From the NCBI GenBank assembly GCA_004335835.1, contig RWJK01001767.1, positions 1-64,000 of the forward strand: a DNA stretch of 64,000 nucleotides, given 5' to 3'. The first letter of the stretch is position 1. Each line of letters opens with the position of its first letter. Source of the stretch: Scenedesmus sp. ARA3 (lineage: Eukaryota; Chlorophyta; Chlorophyceae; Sphaeropleales; Scenedesmaceae). Position numbers and translations under genes: made by a program. The notes under the pieces were generated by a model, which worked only from the letters and a program-made list of their open reading frames with translations, had not been told where the DNA came from and made no database searches. Shown piece by piece: positions 23,588 through 34,483 of this stretch.

Positions 23588-24584
23588 TCACAATGGTGCT
23601 GAGTGACAGCTGGTGCAACCCAGCCTGAAGGTCCTGTTGCTGCAACACTGGTTGCAACGCCTGGTGACTGATATCATGTTGGGTCGGGCTGCTGCTGTCT
23701 CCAACAGGGTCATCTTCGTCTGCAGAGACAGGCCCTGCATTGCGCCTGCTGTGCAGCTGCTGAAGTCCGCTGAAATGATTCGATTGCACACAGCCTTGCA
23801 GACATCAGTCAGGCCTGCAGCGTCTGCCAGCTGCAGCCACTCGAATGCGTAGAAGGCGGTGGCAGAGCTGAGGTTGAGGCTGCTGGTGTTGGCTTGCAGG
23901 AACCCTGCCGCGTGTGCCAGAACCACCTGAAGACAAGCAAAAGGTCGGCAGGCAATCCCTGGAGCATGTGCGACAGCGTGTGTTTGCATGCTCGATGCTG
24001 CAGGCCTTGCAATCGCTGGTCAAGCATCTACTGAACGCACAACTATACATGGCAATGCACGTTGCTGATGTACATACAACACAGTGAGCATGCTGTGTGT
24101 GTACGACTGGGTTCGATTGAGATCAGTGCTGCTGAGCTCTGTGCTGCGAAGGTGTGTTTTGCGAAGCACTACTTGACACAGTCACATCAGGTGATACTCG
24201 ACATGGCACGTAGATTCTCTTGAGGCTGGCTGACACAAAGCCCCGCACCTGCATGTCCCACTTGTGCCCCTCCACCAGCAGCACCTTCAGGTTGTCCCAG
24301 CTAACTTTGGGCAGCGGTACAATGGGATACATGAACTGGGCCAGGGTAAGGAAGTCATCCTTGCTGGTGCCTGGCATCTGGATCTCTTTGGTTGCAGCGG
24401 CACCCTTGCTGCTAGGTGCCAGGTTCAATGCCTCAGCCAGCACTGCAGAGTGCAGCCTGAGGATAGAGGCGTGTGCTGGCACTGTCTCTTTGCCCTTGTT
24501 GCCGTCAAAGACGAGACAAGTGTCCGAATTGTCTGACAATTTTTCAAGAAGCAGCGACAGTCGGTCCTTTGTCTGGTCTGCCAT
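23588..24584 (-). CDS. BTB-domain protein 2 with C-terminal Cys pairs
   Basis: Exons 24584-24249 and 23926-23588, phase 0, 224 residues. It starts MADQTKDRLSLLLEKLSDN, then TCLVFDGN, AHASILRLHSAVLAEALNL, MPGTSKDDFLTLAQFMYP and VSWDNLKVLLVEGHKWDMQ: the same BTB core as its neighbours. Exon 2 ends with CNQC-x10-CTSC, a tight pair-of-CXXC module that could hold one zinc. The start was chosen because MADQT is shared with BTB gene 3. The single intron lies at the same codon as in the other two genes, supporting recent tandem duplication. Confidence 0.78.
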
Positions 24585-25515
24585 TTCGACCTGCTGCTCC
24601 TCGTGGAACAATCTTGGGCTGTGCACAGTACTGCAGCGATATGTTGAGGAAGCAACTCTACAAAATTATCATAGTCCACAGGAACTGCTTGGGGTTAACA
24701 GTGAGTACGACAAGGCTGACACCACCCGCCGTCGCGTCGAGGCATGCATCGAGAACGGTTGAGACAGTACATGCGCGATCGCATGTTCCCTGCGCTGAAG
24801 CCGCCATTACTGCAAGATAATGATGCTTGAGCTTGATGGAAAATTGCATGTGAAGGTGGATCCACTTGCAAGGTGGCAACGGTTGCAGCAGGTCCAAGGT
24901 AACAAACCACATCACCCACACTGGCTCCGACAGCATTCGTGCTGAGCATCAACCAACGGATACTGCTGCTCCGAATCGTGGACCTCAATCACGGCATTTG
25001 CAGTTTGTCGATGCGCACGGCCCTAGGGTACACCTGCTGACATAACCTGGCATTCCTGCATACACGGCTGCGGGACACTTTATACTGTCGCAAGTTGGCA
25101 GCCGCTGCACCGCCAATCATGCCACACTCAGCAAACAGGGACACCATGTCTACCGCCTGGCTTGCAAGGGACACTGTAAGAAGACATAGGCATGTGCACA
25201 CCCCACGCTTGGCAAAAAGGTGACCACAACAATTACAGACTGTACAAGACTATGAGAGATAGCCGGCATGCAGGTCTAGGCACAACTGGAGACAACACAG
25301 CAATCCTGCTGGGATAGTGACAGCAGTATGAGACACAAGCTCAGAACCTAAACTACGAAGCCAAACCAAGACATAATGCACACCCTTGCATGTAAGCTCT
25401 TGCATGCATAAGCTCCAGAGGGATGCCTACTGCTATGCAATCGCCTTACACAAATGCAAAGATGGACAGTCTAGCATGGAAAATGCAAAGCTGCGCACCT
25501 TCAAGCAATGCTCGC
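24585..25515. other. Spacer between BTB genes 2 and 3
   Basis: No supported gene. Short open frames on both strands lack family motifs or coherent splice structure. Confidence 0.5.
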
Positions 25516-26746
25516 CTAGGCATTGCGGCCACAGTTGCTGCATCTCAGATTGAAGACAGTGTTCCGACTGCAGCATGCGCACTGCAGCATCGTGACTTTG
25601 CTGACAGGTGTGTCTGCCACCTTCTGTACCATGTACATGAGCGTCTGCCTTGACAGGCTCGCTAGCGTCTCTACTGTGCAGCTGCTGCGGTCCAGAGCCA
25701 CAATGCGGTCCACACAAGCCTTGCAGGCATCGATCAGCCCTGCAGCATCTGCCAGCTGCAGCCACTTGAAGGCGTAGTGGGGGCTGTTGCTGCTGAGGTC
25801 CAGGCTGCTGGCATTGGCCTGCAGGAACTCGCCCGCATGCCCGAGCACCACCTGAAAGCAAGCAGCACGTACAGTATTTGCTTGGCAGCCGGTTCTTGGG
25901 TTGTGTACGATGCAGCTTAAATGGAGCATGCATGCATCTGACTGATGGCGCAATGCCGTGCAGCATGCAACATGTTGTGCATGTTTTACATGGTACCTTT
26001 CAGTGCTGTTGAGCATTGTGCTGCGGCCGCAGCACTGACTTGCACTGACAGCTGGGATCAATGCCTGGCAGTGCCTGCCACGGTTCACATTAGGTCATGC
26101 CATAAGGCACTGCCAGATCAGTCACCATCATCATGTTACTTATCAAGCCATAGCATCAACGCCAGATCGGTCACCTCACGTTGTATGGCGTAAAACCATG
26201 TCGAGGCATTTCGACTGCCTGGCGGACAGTATGCCGCTAGGTCATGCAGGCACATGGGTGGTGCTTTGTTGCAGACTGACACATTAAATATGGGGCCATC
26301 CAAGCAGGGAAGCCAGATCTTCAAGGACATCCGAATCAATATATCTCATCGATGCATGCCCACCCACAACGGTTTACCTGCATGTCCCACTTGTGGCCCT
26401 GCACCAGCAGCACCTCCAGGTTGTCCCAGCTGACCTTGGGCAGTGGCAGGATGGGGTACATGAACTGCGCCAGGGTAAGGAAGTCATCCTTGCTGGTGCC
26501 TGGCATTTGAAGCGCCTTCATTGCTGGACTGCTGCTGCTGCTACTGCTGCTGCTGCTGCTACTACTGCTGCTTGCTGCCAGCTCCAACGCCTGTGCCAGC
26601 ACGGGGGAGTGTAGCCTGAGGATAGTGGCATGTGCTGTCACTGTCTCTTTGATGTCATCAATCATCGCAAACACGAGGCAGGTGTCCGGCTTATCGGACA
26701 ATTTGCTCAGAAGCAGCGAAGGTGGGTCGGTTGTCTGATCAGCCAT
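25516..26746 (-). CDS. BTB-domain protein 3 with C-terminal Cys pairs
   Basis: Exons 26746-26378 and 25851-25516, phase 0, 234 residues. It begins MADQTTDPPSLLLSKLSDK and contains HATILRLHSPVLAQALEL, a run of about 15 serines, MPGTSKDDFLTLAQFMYP and VSWDNLEVLLVQGHKWDMQ. Exon 2 gives VVLGHAGEFLQANASSLDL, HYAFKWLQLADAAGL and ends CACC-x9-CSNC. In-frame ATG codons also exist 24 and 33 bases further upstream, so the start is not certain. It is closest to BTB gene 2 in the first exon but to BTB gene 1 in the second, hinting at gene conversion. Confidence 0.78.
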
Positions 26747-27151
26747 AGTGATCTTCTGCTCTTCGAACATTATGAACATATCCAAGTGTACTACACAGTA
26801 ACAAAACAATATTGAGGCATTCGCATTGAAAGCAGGCTAGCTTTTGTCGGTCACTGCCGGTAGCAAAGCCGGTGACAACCGGATAAGCAAAGCCGGTGAC
26901 ACCGTTAGGCATAACACGCGTGTCACCACCTTACCCTTGGCTGAAATCGACCCACCAGCGATTTCTACTGAGAGACTAAACGACGAATAGCCATTTTAAG
27001 ATCGGCGCAAGCCGCTGCGTAGCCACTTGAAACAAGCAAAGGTTTAGTAAAACAAGCCCACCCTGGGCCTGGGCCCTGGCAGGGCAGCCTGACCACATCC
27101 CCACTCCACTTTCGCAAGACAACCGTTGAACCTAGCTGTAACAGCTGTGCC
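26747..27151. promoter_or_regulatory. Upstream region of BTB gene 3 with a 16-bp direct repeat
   Basis: AGCAAAGCCGGTGACA occurs at 26862-26877 and again at 26886-26901, 24 bases apart. Related GGTCAC and GTGTCACC strings lie at 26849 and 26919. The block lies about 115-155 bases upstream of the BTB gene 3 start on its coding strand, so it may be a cis-element. The 3' end of the ASNSD1 gene lies on the other side. Confidence 0.45.
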
Positions 27152-27369
27152 TCACGGACCGGCCGATTTTGGCAGTTTGCTGATGTGCACCTGCCCTGCT
27201 GACATCATGTTGGCCTTCCTGTTGCTGCCAAACTCGCGCATGTTGCTCAGCTTGCCGATGCGGCTGCCAAATTGGATGGCCCGCTTCTCCCGTGCTGCTG
27301 CTAGGGGCAGGCCTAAGCTGGCAACTGCCTGCCTCAGGATGACCTTGTCACCAGTTCCTGCAAGTCATG

Positions 27370-27464
<95 letters not shown>

Positions 27465-30400
27465 TCATCTTGAAGGCAACTTCATACGACTACTGATGTG
27501 AGGCACAGCAATGATACATGCATCCACGCCATGCGCAAGCTCAGAAGCATAGCAGGTGAATTCCCGCCTGCGCAGCACGACGCAGCACAACAGGCACCTC
27601 TTCCTAGCTTCCACGGTTCACATCAAGGCAGGTTCAGTGCCATCACCGCGCCAGCACCCACCTGGGGGCTTGCTCAGGTCTGCCAGCAGCTGCAGCGGCA
27701 TGCCCAGCAGTCCTGCCATCAGCACCTCATCCAAGAATGGGTGTCGGCCCTCGCGTCCGTGGTCAGCCACTAGCCTGTCATCACGCCCCAGATTCCTGCA
27801 AACGACAGCATCATGCACTCCATGCGTGTCAGTGATTGATTAGCACAGTTGATCTCCAGGTTTGTAGTTGCAGGTCCAGCTGAAAGCACAGCAGTTCAAT
27901 GAACACAGGCCAGGTCCTGCCAGCTCCCCAGCCCAGCAGTATGCTACGACATCGCAGTTTAATGACGGTCAAACCATGGTCAAACCAAAGTCAAACTAAC
28001 ACCCACCTGATCCAGAGCCGCTTCACATCAACCGCCAGCTCATCAGCCAGCCCCTGCCCGCTGCCCAGCCTGTCAGCATGTCCCAAGTATGCTGGTCAAC
28101 CCATGGTCAACCCATGGTCAAACCATGGTCAACCAAAAGTCAAACTAACACCCACCTGATCCAGAGTCGCTTCACATCTACTGCCAGCTCATCAGCCAGG
28201 CCCTGCCAGCTGCCCAACCTGAAGCGTGTGCGGTGTCTGCCATAGCCCCCACACTGCTCATCTGCCCCATGACCCAGAAACACCACACGCGCAGCAGAAC
28301 GGTAGCAGCAAGGAGTACCACTGCTGCTGCTGCTGCTGTTGTCACTGCTGGTGGCTTGGTCAGCAGTTGCTGGTGTAGCCAATGTGGTAGCTGCTGCTAG
28401 TGCCTCTTCAGCTGGCACCAGCTGCCACGTACTGCTGCCATTGCTGCTGCTACTGCTGTCCTCGCCGCTGCCATTGCTGCTGCTTGCTGCTGCATTGCTG
28501 GCAGGCTGGTCACTGCTGCTGCACACCGGCAGCAGCACCCTCTGGCCCTCTGCGCGTGCTGCCAGCCAGAGAGCTGCCCCTATGTTGAGGTCCATCACTG
28601 TGCCGGCTGGGTGCAGTAGTGACCAGATGTGCTGTGCGTGCTGGTCCACCTGCAGAGGCATAGCATACGCAGCACAGCAGAGCAAATGCATGTCTGAGGT
28701 TGACAATCCGCATCCTGTGCGATGGTGCAGTTGCAAAACAACTTCAGTGCGCCAGCACGCTTGCATAGCCTCAAGTGCACCGTGAGCATCACCTGCAGTA
28801 CAGATCACAACAGTGTTAAACCATGTACAACAGCTGCATCCATCGCCACATCCTCCTGCCTCCTGTAGGCTCAAATCAACTTCAATCAGCTGAGACTTCT
28901 GCTGTGGCGCAAACGCAGCCAGCTCCAGCAGCGCCGAGTGCGCCCCCAGCAACAGGTTCAACACCACAACCATGTATGGCCTTGAAGCTACCAGAAACAG
29001 CGCAACCTACCTCGCGGCAAGCTTGGGCGACGAGCCGTGAGCTGTCAGCATCACCTTTTAAACCAGGATCACTCGCAACTGCAAACCCTTCCACTCACCT
29101 CTTCTAGGCTTGAGTTGACCTCGATCAGCCGCCACTGCCGCTGCGGTGCAAACGCAGCCAGCTCCAGCAGCGCTGAATGCGCCCAGCAACAGGTGCTCAA
29201 CAATGCAAGCCATTGCCACCAAGAGGATGCTACAAAGCTGGCGACATGCTTGATTTATCGCAAATCTCTCAGCACGCATCTTGCTAAAACAAACACACCT
29301 TGTCACCACAACACCCCAAAAACATGTGACGCTCCCGCGCACCTCTCCTAAGCTCGAGTCAAGTTCGATCAGCCGCCACTGCCGCTGCGGCGCAAACGCT
29401 GCCAGCTCCAGCAGCGCCGAATGTGCAGCCAGCCGATCTGGCGAGGCCCCGCCCACAAAGCAAACATTGGACAGATCAATCGGCAGATCTGGCGGCAGGG
29501 CGAGGTGGGCCAGGGCAGCAATGAGGGTGCTGTCTACTCCGCCACTGAAGAGAATGAGGACGGGCGAAGGAGGCAGCCGAGACTGCAGATCCGGCGACGG
29601 CCTTGCTGCTGCTGCTGCTGTTGCTGCTGGATTGGTTTGTAGTGTAGATTGCTGCTGCTGCTGCTGCTGGTGCTGTTGGTCGCTGAGGGCAGCTTGTTGC
29701 AGTTGCTGACTGAGCAGAGGCACCTGCAAACACTGCTGCTGCTGCTCAGAGTGGTGCTGTGCTTGCAGCGTGTTGATGGTCCAGCAGCGCGTGTTGACAG
29801 CATCCTGCAGCAGCTGCAGCACCATGTGTGATGCCTCCTCCTGACTAGCTGGCTGCTGCTGCTGCTTCTGCTGCTGGCTACCCTGCTGCTGCTCTTGCGA
29901 TTCACGACCTGCATCTGCCAGCGTTGTTGTGGCTGCTGTTGCTGATGATGCTGAAGGAAACAAGTGGGCGGCTCGTTTGAACTGCTGCAGCTGCAGTAGC
30001 AGCTCATCAGTCCAGGGGTGGTGCTGCAGCCCTGGCACTGCTGCACACAGGTCAGCGGGTGTGGCAATGCCGCTGTTGGCAGGCGCATCACCTTCACGGT
30101 CACCGCCTGCAGCCAGAGCTTGGCTGCTGCTGACGCTGTCTGCCGCCTGCTGCTGCTGCTGCTGCTGACCTGGGTTGGATGCAGTGCCATTTGAAGTGCT
30201 GCTGCTGCTGGGTGTGGTGAGGTGTCTATGTAGGTTGTCACTGCTGATGCTGTAGATGCCAGGTGGCACCTCCACCCAGCAGCTGTCAGCAGCAAGACAG
30301 ACGTCTTGCTGCAGACAGCTGTTGTTTGCTGCCGATCCTGCTGCTGGTTGTGGTGCCACTGATGAGAGGACCAGGCAACGCTGCATAGGCTGCTGGTCGT

Positions 30401-31546
30401 CGCTGCTGCTGCTGCTGCTGCTGCCGCCGCCGGCTTCTTGGCGCATCAGCAGGCTGCGTCTACCTGCATTGACAGGCAGAAATCATCACATGCAGGTGAC
30501 GCCGTCACACTAAGCGCAGGTTACTGCTCACAGAATCTATGAAAAGGCACAACTTCACCAAGCCGAGTCTGCACATACCAGCTGCAGTGCAAGAAACAGA
30601 CTGCAAGCAAATGAGCCACTGGCCTACAACTCACCCAGCCAGTCGCGCCCAAACCACAGCGTGCGGGTGGCTGCCTGCCAGTAGATGAGTGACCAGGGGC
30701 CACGCAGATTACTCAGCAGCACAGGTACCTGCTGCAGCAGCTGCTGCTGCTGTGATGGTTTTTGTGAAGTTCCCTGCGTTTGCTCCTCCTGCGGTATTGA
30801 TTGCTGTACGTGTTGCTGCTGCGCCTGCTGCTGGCATTTGCTGCTGTCCTCCAGGGCCCCCAGCGCAGCCAGCAGTGCCTTGCCGTCATTTGCACCTTCA
30901 GATATTTCCAGCCCCGCAAATATCTCCCCATTGAAGCACAGCACGCTGCCGCTGCTGCTGTCCTGCAAGGGGCTGCTCGAAGGGCTGCTGCCACGCAGCT
31001 GCAGCAGTGAGGCTGCCAGGTGCAGCAGCAGCACTGCAGGCTGCTGATTTTGTTGTGCAGGAGTCGCTTGTTGTATGGATGCTGCAGGTGGGGCAGCATG
31101 ATGCGGGTGTACTGATGCAGTGCTGCTGCTGGCGGCAGGAACAAAGACCTGCAAGAGACATGGACGCGACACAGCAGAATTTCAGCAGCCTCTGATACGC
31201 TGCTGTCATAGTCTTGCATACAATGCTGCTTACTTGCGCAGAGGTTGCATAAGTCAACGTGGTGCCAGCTCAAGATGGTATTTTGCTGTTGCTACTGCTG
31301 CTGCTGCTACCTGCTGCTACCTGCTGCTCTTACCTGCTTTGTACCCAAGTGATCCGGCCCACGTGCCCTCAAACCTGCCTCGAAAGCAGCTGCACATTGC
31401 TGTACATACTCTGGTGCCTGCAGGACGGATGGTGAGTCGAAGGCAAGCCGTGAGTGCCGTGCCGGGCGTCGTTGCTGTTGTCGCGCCGAAATTCGCACCT
31501 GCTGCTCCGAATCAACAGCAGCAGCCACCAAAAGCGTTCCACACAT
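27152..31546 (-). CDS. ASNSD1: Asparagine synthetase domain-containing protein (ASNSD1 type)
   Basis: Exons on the minus strand: 31546-31334, 31148-30635, 30463-29343, 28649-28156, 27795-27662, 27357-27152. All joins are phase-consistent (893 residues). MCGT at the start keeps the class II glutaminase Cys2. [23 protein letters not shown] and [11 protein letters not shown]...[13 protein letters not shown] follow the ASNSD1 order. The PP-loop ATP-binding motif FSGGVDST is near residue 550. [40 protein letters not shown] and [13 protein letters not shown] complete the synthetase fold. It is longer than the human protein (643) through Gln/Ser-rich inserts. ASNSD1 homologues are conserved, but their reaction is not settled; an amidotransferase role is inferred only. 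The intron 29342-28650 contains repeated copies of the preceding exon's end. Confidence 0.9.
27371..27463. repeat. (CAG)31 microsatellite in the last ASNSD1 intron
   Basis: Thirty-one uninterrupted CAG units, read as CTG on the gene's strand. The tract ends 13 bases before the acceptor of the final exon at 27357. Confidence 0.95.
28006..28070 (-). repeat. Copy of ASNSD1 exon 4 end
   Basis: The end of exon 28649-28156 ([16 protein letters not shown] plus GTGGGTG donor) is repeated about 145 bases further into the intron together with the following intron bases. The spacer carries several ATGGTCAA(A)CC strings. Confidence 0.85.
28857..29190 (-). repeat. Two copies of ASNSD1 exon 3 end
   Basis: The exon end encoding [19 protein letters not shown] and the donor (real end 29343) is repeated near 29190-29099 and 28975-28857 in the next intron. 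The second copy has diverged ([17 protein letters not shown]). Both are open in the exon's frame. Confidence 0.85.
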
Positions 31547-33114
31547 TTATGTGTCGTGTTATAGAGTACGGACAAATGTTTGAGGCTGTGCAGCGCTAGC
31601 AGGTGCCATGGAAGCTGCTGCAGTTTTGCTGACACCAAATTATGTTGTGTGCTCAGTGAGATGTGCTGTTCCACATGCCCTCCTCACAAACAGCATTCAA
31701 CTCAAAACATGTCAGCCAAAAAACGTTGCAGCTGGTGTCAGGGTTGACTTGTTACAAGGCATTAGGGTTTGACAGGCACTTGCCTGAGTGACAACTCAGC
31801 AGTGCAGCATATAATTGGTACAACGTGCAAGCAGGTCAATCATTGCAGCCCTGCTCTGCCCAGGGTTACACGATTCAATAGCCGCTGCGAGAGAAACCAG
31901 GCACTTCTAGCATGTTTCGCAGGACAACATCAACTGCAATGACCAGATGTTACTCCGCCTGCCAGGCTGGCAGGCAACATCCAGCAACACTCAACCCGTT
32001 GGATGCAATGGTGGCAACTGCTGTATGCCTCAAAGCAGACAAACCCTCACCACGAATGAAAACTGCAGGCCACAGCATCCCCAGATCTTTCAAAGCCGGC
32101 TGAAGTCATTGAGCCAGTTGCACAGCACAGCCATCACCTGCTGCTGCTGGACATCCCATCGTACAGACCCCAAGCATGGTACGCCACGCTGATAAGGCGG
32201 CTGCTTGTTCACAGGCCACGCGGACATAGCTGGTTGGCGAGGCATGATAGGACATGTTATAAATGCCTGCCACCGCAGCCACGCACCATGACACTGCACA
32301 AAAATGCTGCTGTTGCCGCTGCTGCTCCTGCGCATCTCTCAGCAACTACAGCACCATTGCAGCGATGCCAGCTGGCATAAGCTTCAACAATTATTGCCAT
32401 GCCTGCACTCGGAGTGCTAAAAAAGGCATGTGCGCAGGCATGCAACCACGTGCACCTTGCCTAATTGGCTTGTGATCAGCAGGCTGGCATCACACAACCT
32501 TGAAAACCCTGGATTGCGCTGCTCGTCAGCTGCTGTGGCGTGTCCACCGCCACCGTTGTGACACAGCACAAGCATGTCGTGCCTGTGCCGCTGTGGGGTT
32601 GCAGGGAACTGCCGTCACCGCTGCCAAGTCAAGCTAATAACCTGCATTGCGCAGTGCAGGTGCACATGTTGTGGAATGTCGGCATCTGGCATCTCGCACA
32701 TACAAGGAGGGTGCAGAGCACTGTTGATCGTAGCAGGACGAAGCATGAATAGTGATAGCATACATGGCATGCACAGCTGCAGATACAATATATATTCTAC
32801 GGCAACATGGCAACATGGCAACACCAGCACATGTCACGTGCCAGCACTGGCAGCGCTACAGGGTATGGTGTGCTGCTCAACTGCCGTTCAGCATTGCGCC
32901 TGGGCATTGTGTGCAGTGTCAATCACAGCACACACCTGGCAGCTGCATGCTCTTTAGCGCAGTCCCAACAGGTGTGATGCTGCTTAAGACTGGCTGCTGC
33001 AGAGACAAGAGCTTCTGCAGCAGCCAGTAGTTGCTGCTGCTGCTGCTGCTCCTGCTGTGCAGCAGCAGCTGATCGCGGCAAGTTCCTGCTGCTGCTGCTG
33101 CTGTTGCCACCGTG
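31547..33114. other. Region upstream of ASNSD1, no gene seen
   Basis: It holds the ASNSD1 promoter and the 3' side of the CMC4-like gene. It includes CTG-rich tracts near 33030-33110. No open frame has family motifs. Confidence 0.5.
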
Positions 33115-33336
33115 TCATTGCTGCAGGTCTGCCCCTGTTGCCTGCGCTATGAGCTTCCTATATGAGCTGCTGAAAGCACAGTGCACTGGCTTATCTCCCT
33201 CCACTGCATCGCAGCACTGGATGAGTGCTGCTATCTGGTGCAAGCACTGCTTGTCTTGGTAATCGTTCTTGCTGAGACAGGCCTGTATGTCACAGGCTTG
33301 CTGCTTGCAAGGACCCAGCTTATTATGAGGCGGCAT
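33115..33336 (-). CDS. CMC4: CMC4-like twin CX9C mitochondrial protein
   Basis: A single-exon frame of 73 residues starting MPPHNKLGPCKQQACDIQAC. Cysteines at 10, 15, 20, 31, 41, 42 and 53 reproduce the CMC4 (p8-MTCP1) pattern, with two CX9C pairs (10/20 and 31/41) plus extra Cys. Human CMC4 has 68 residues and begins with the same layout (x-PC-x4-C-x4-C). Such proteins are oxidised by Mia40 in the intermembrane space into a disulfide-linked helical hairpin. The frame is open further upstream, but that part is Ser-rich and unlike the family, so the internal ATG at 33336 was chosen. It lacks the introns usual here. Confidence 0.85.
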   Translation of the reverse strand: MPPHNKLGPCKQQACDIQACLSKNDYQDKQCLHQIAALIQCCDAVEGDKPVHCAFSSSYRKLIAQATGADLQQ

Positions 33337-34483
33337 GGAGCGCTTGGTACTGCTGCTGCTGCTACTGCTGTAAGGTGTCTGTGTGCTAGCTGCGACTGGT
33401 ATCCAGCTGCTGCAGAACTTAGCACACGTCCTTTTGCCGACCAATGAGTAACCTAACCAGTTCCTGTAAACAAGCAGCTGGTTCTGTTGATGCGCCGAAA
33501 AGTGCTGGAGACAGACGAAAGATTAAAAAGGCCGACCTCAAACAGCATAGTGCAAATGATCAATCCCCGCATCTCAGCTGTATGAAGTTCGCACGTCTTT
33601 AGGGGGCAATATCCACCTAAGCCCGAGTCTTTGACTGGAATCTGTCCTGGGACATTGGACTTGGCTTGTCATCACAGCTCTGCTTGCTGATCTGCACAAC
33701 TGGTTACTGGTAAACGTTTTAGTGGCATGTAGGCGGCCAACCGCATCGTTGATGCACCTCACAGACTCCCTCCTTGCTGCAAGCCCGCGGAACAAGCGCA
33801 GGGCCGCTGCAGTGTGGCCTGCCAGCTGGCAGCAGGCTGCAGCAACGAACGGCTACACTCAGCAATTTGCAACAGCGACGACTTGCTGTTGTTGGCCTGT
33901 AACCTGTCACTCATCAACACCATGATTGATCTGTTGCGCATCTGCACAGCTGGTGAACAGACAAGATCCTCCTGGTAACTCCGGCTGCTTTTCTAGGCAT
34001 GGGGCTGTTATACACTGCGACATACTGATTTGAGCCCGACAAATCATGCAGCCGCTGCAAACCCTGCCATTAGATCAATTGTGTGTTTGTAGTCATGCAA
34101 ACCAATGTTGCCACACACAAAGATGATGAATAGTACCCAGGCCTTCAAGCACTGTATCATGTGACTGGGCACCGCAACTTGCTTGACGCAGACAATACAG
34201 TGTATGCTGAACAGAACCGCTGCCCCTTGTGCCTGCAAACGACTGCATAACCCTCCGCCTTCGTGGCTTGACCAGCATTGGCTGTTCGCGACAACGTGCG
34301 GAGCGAAAATCATCTTGCAGCCCCCCTCTCTCCCGCAGGGTGTTGTGATTGAATATTGCAGACGTGAGGGGCACAGCTTCGCCTGGCTACACAACAACAT
34401 GCAAAACCCCTTGATAGACACAAAGACCTGTTCACACTTACATGGTCACCGTGCGCGTCAACCATCTGCATGATCCTCCACAC
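33337..34483. other. Intergenic region, no gene seen
   Basis: Between the CMC4-like gene and the hypothetical gene ending at 34484. Short frames only, none supported. Confidence 0.5.

Noticed and set aside
29281..29709. Plus-strand 142-codon frame
   Set aside because: Antisense of ASNSD1 exon 3, with a CTG-encoded Ala/Cys run.
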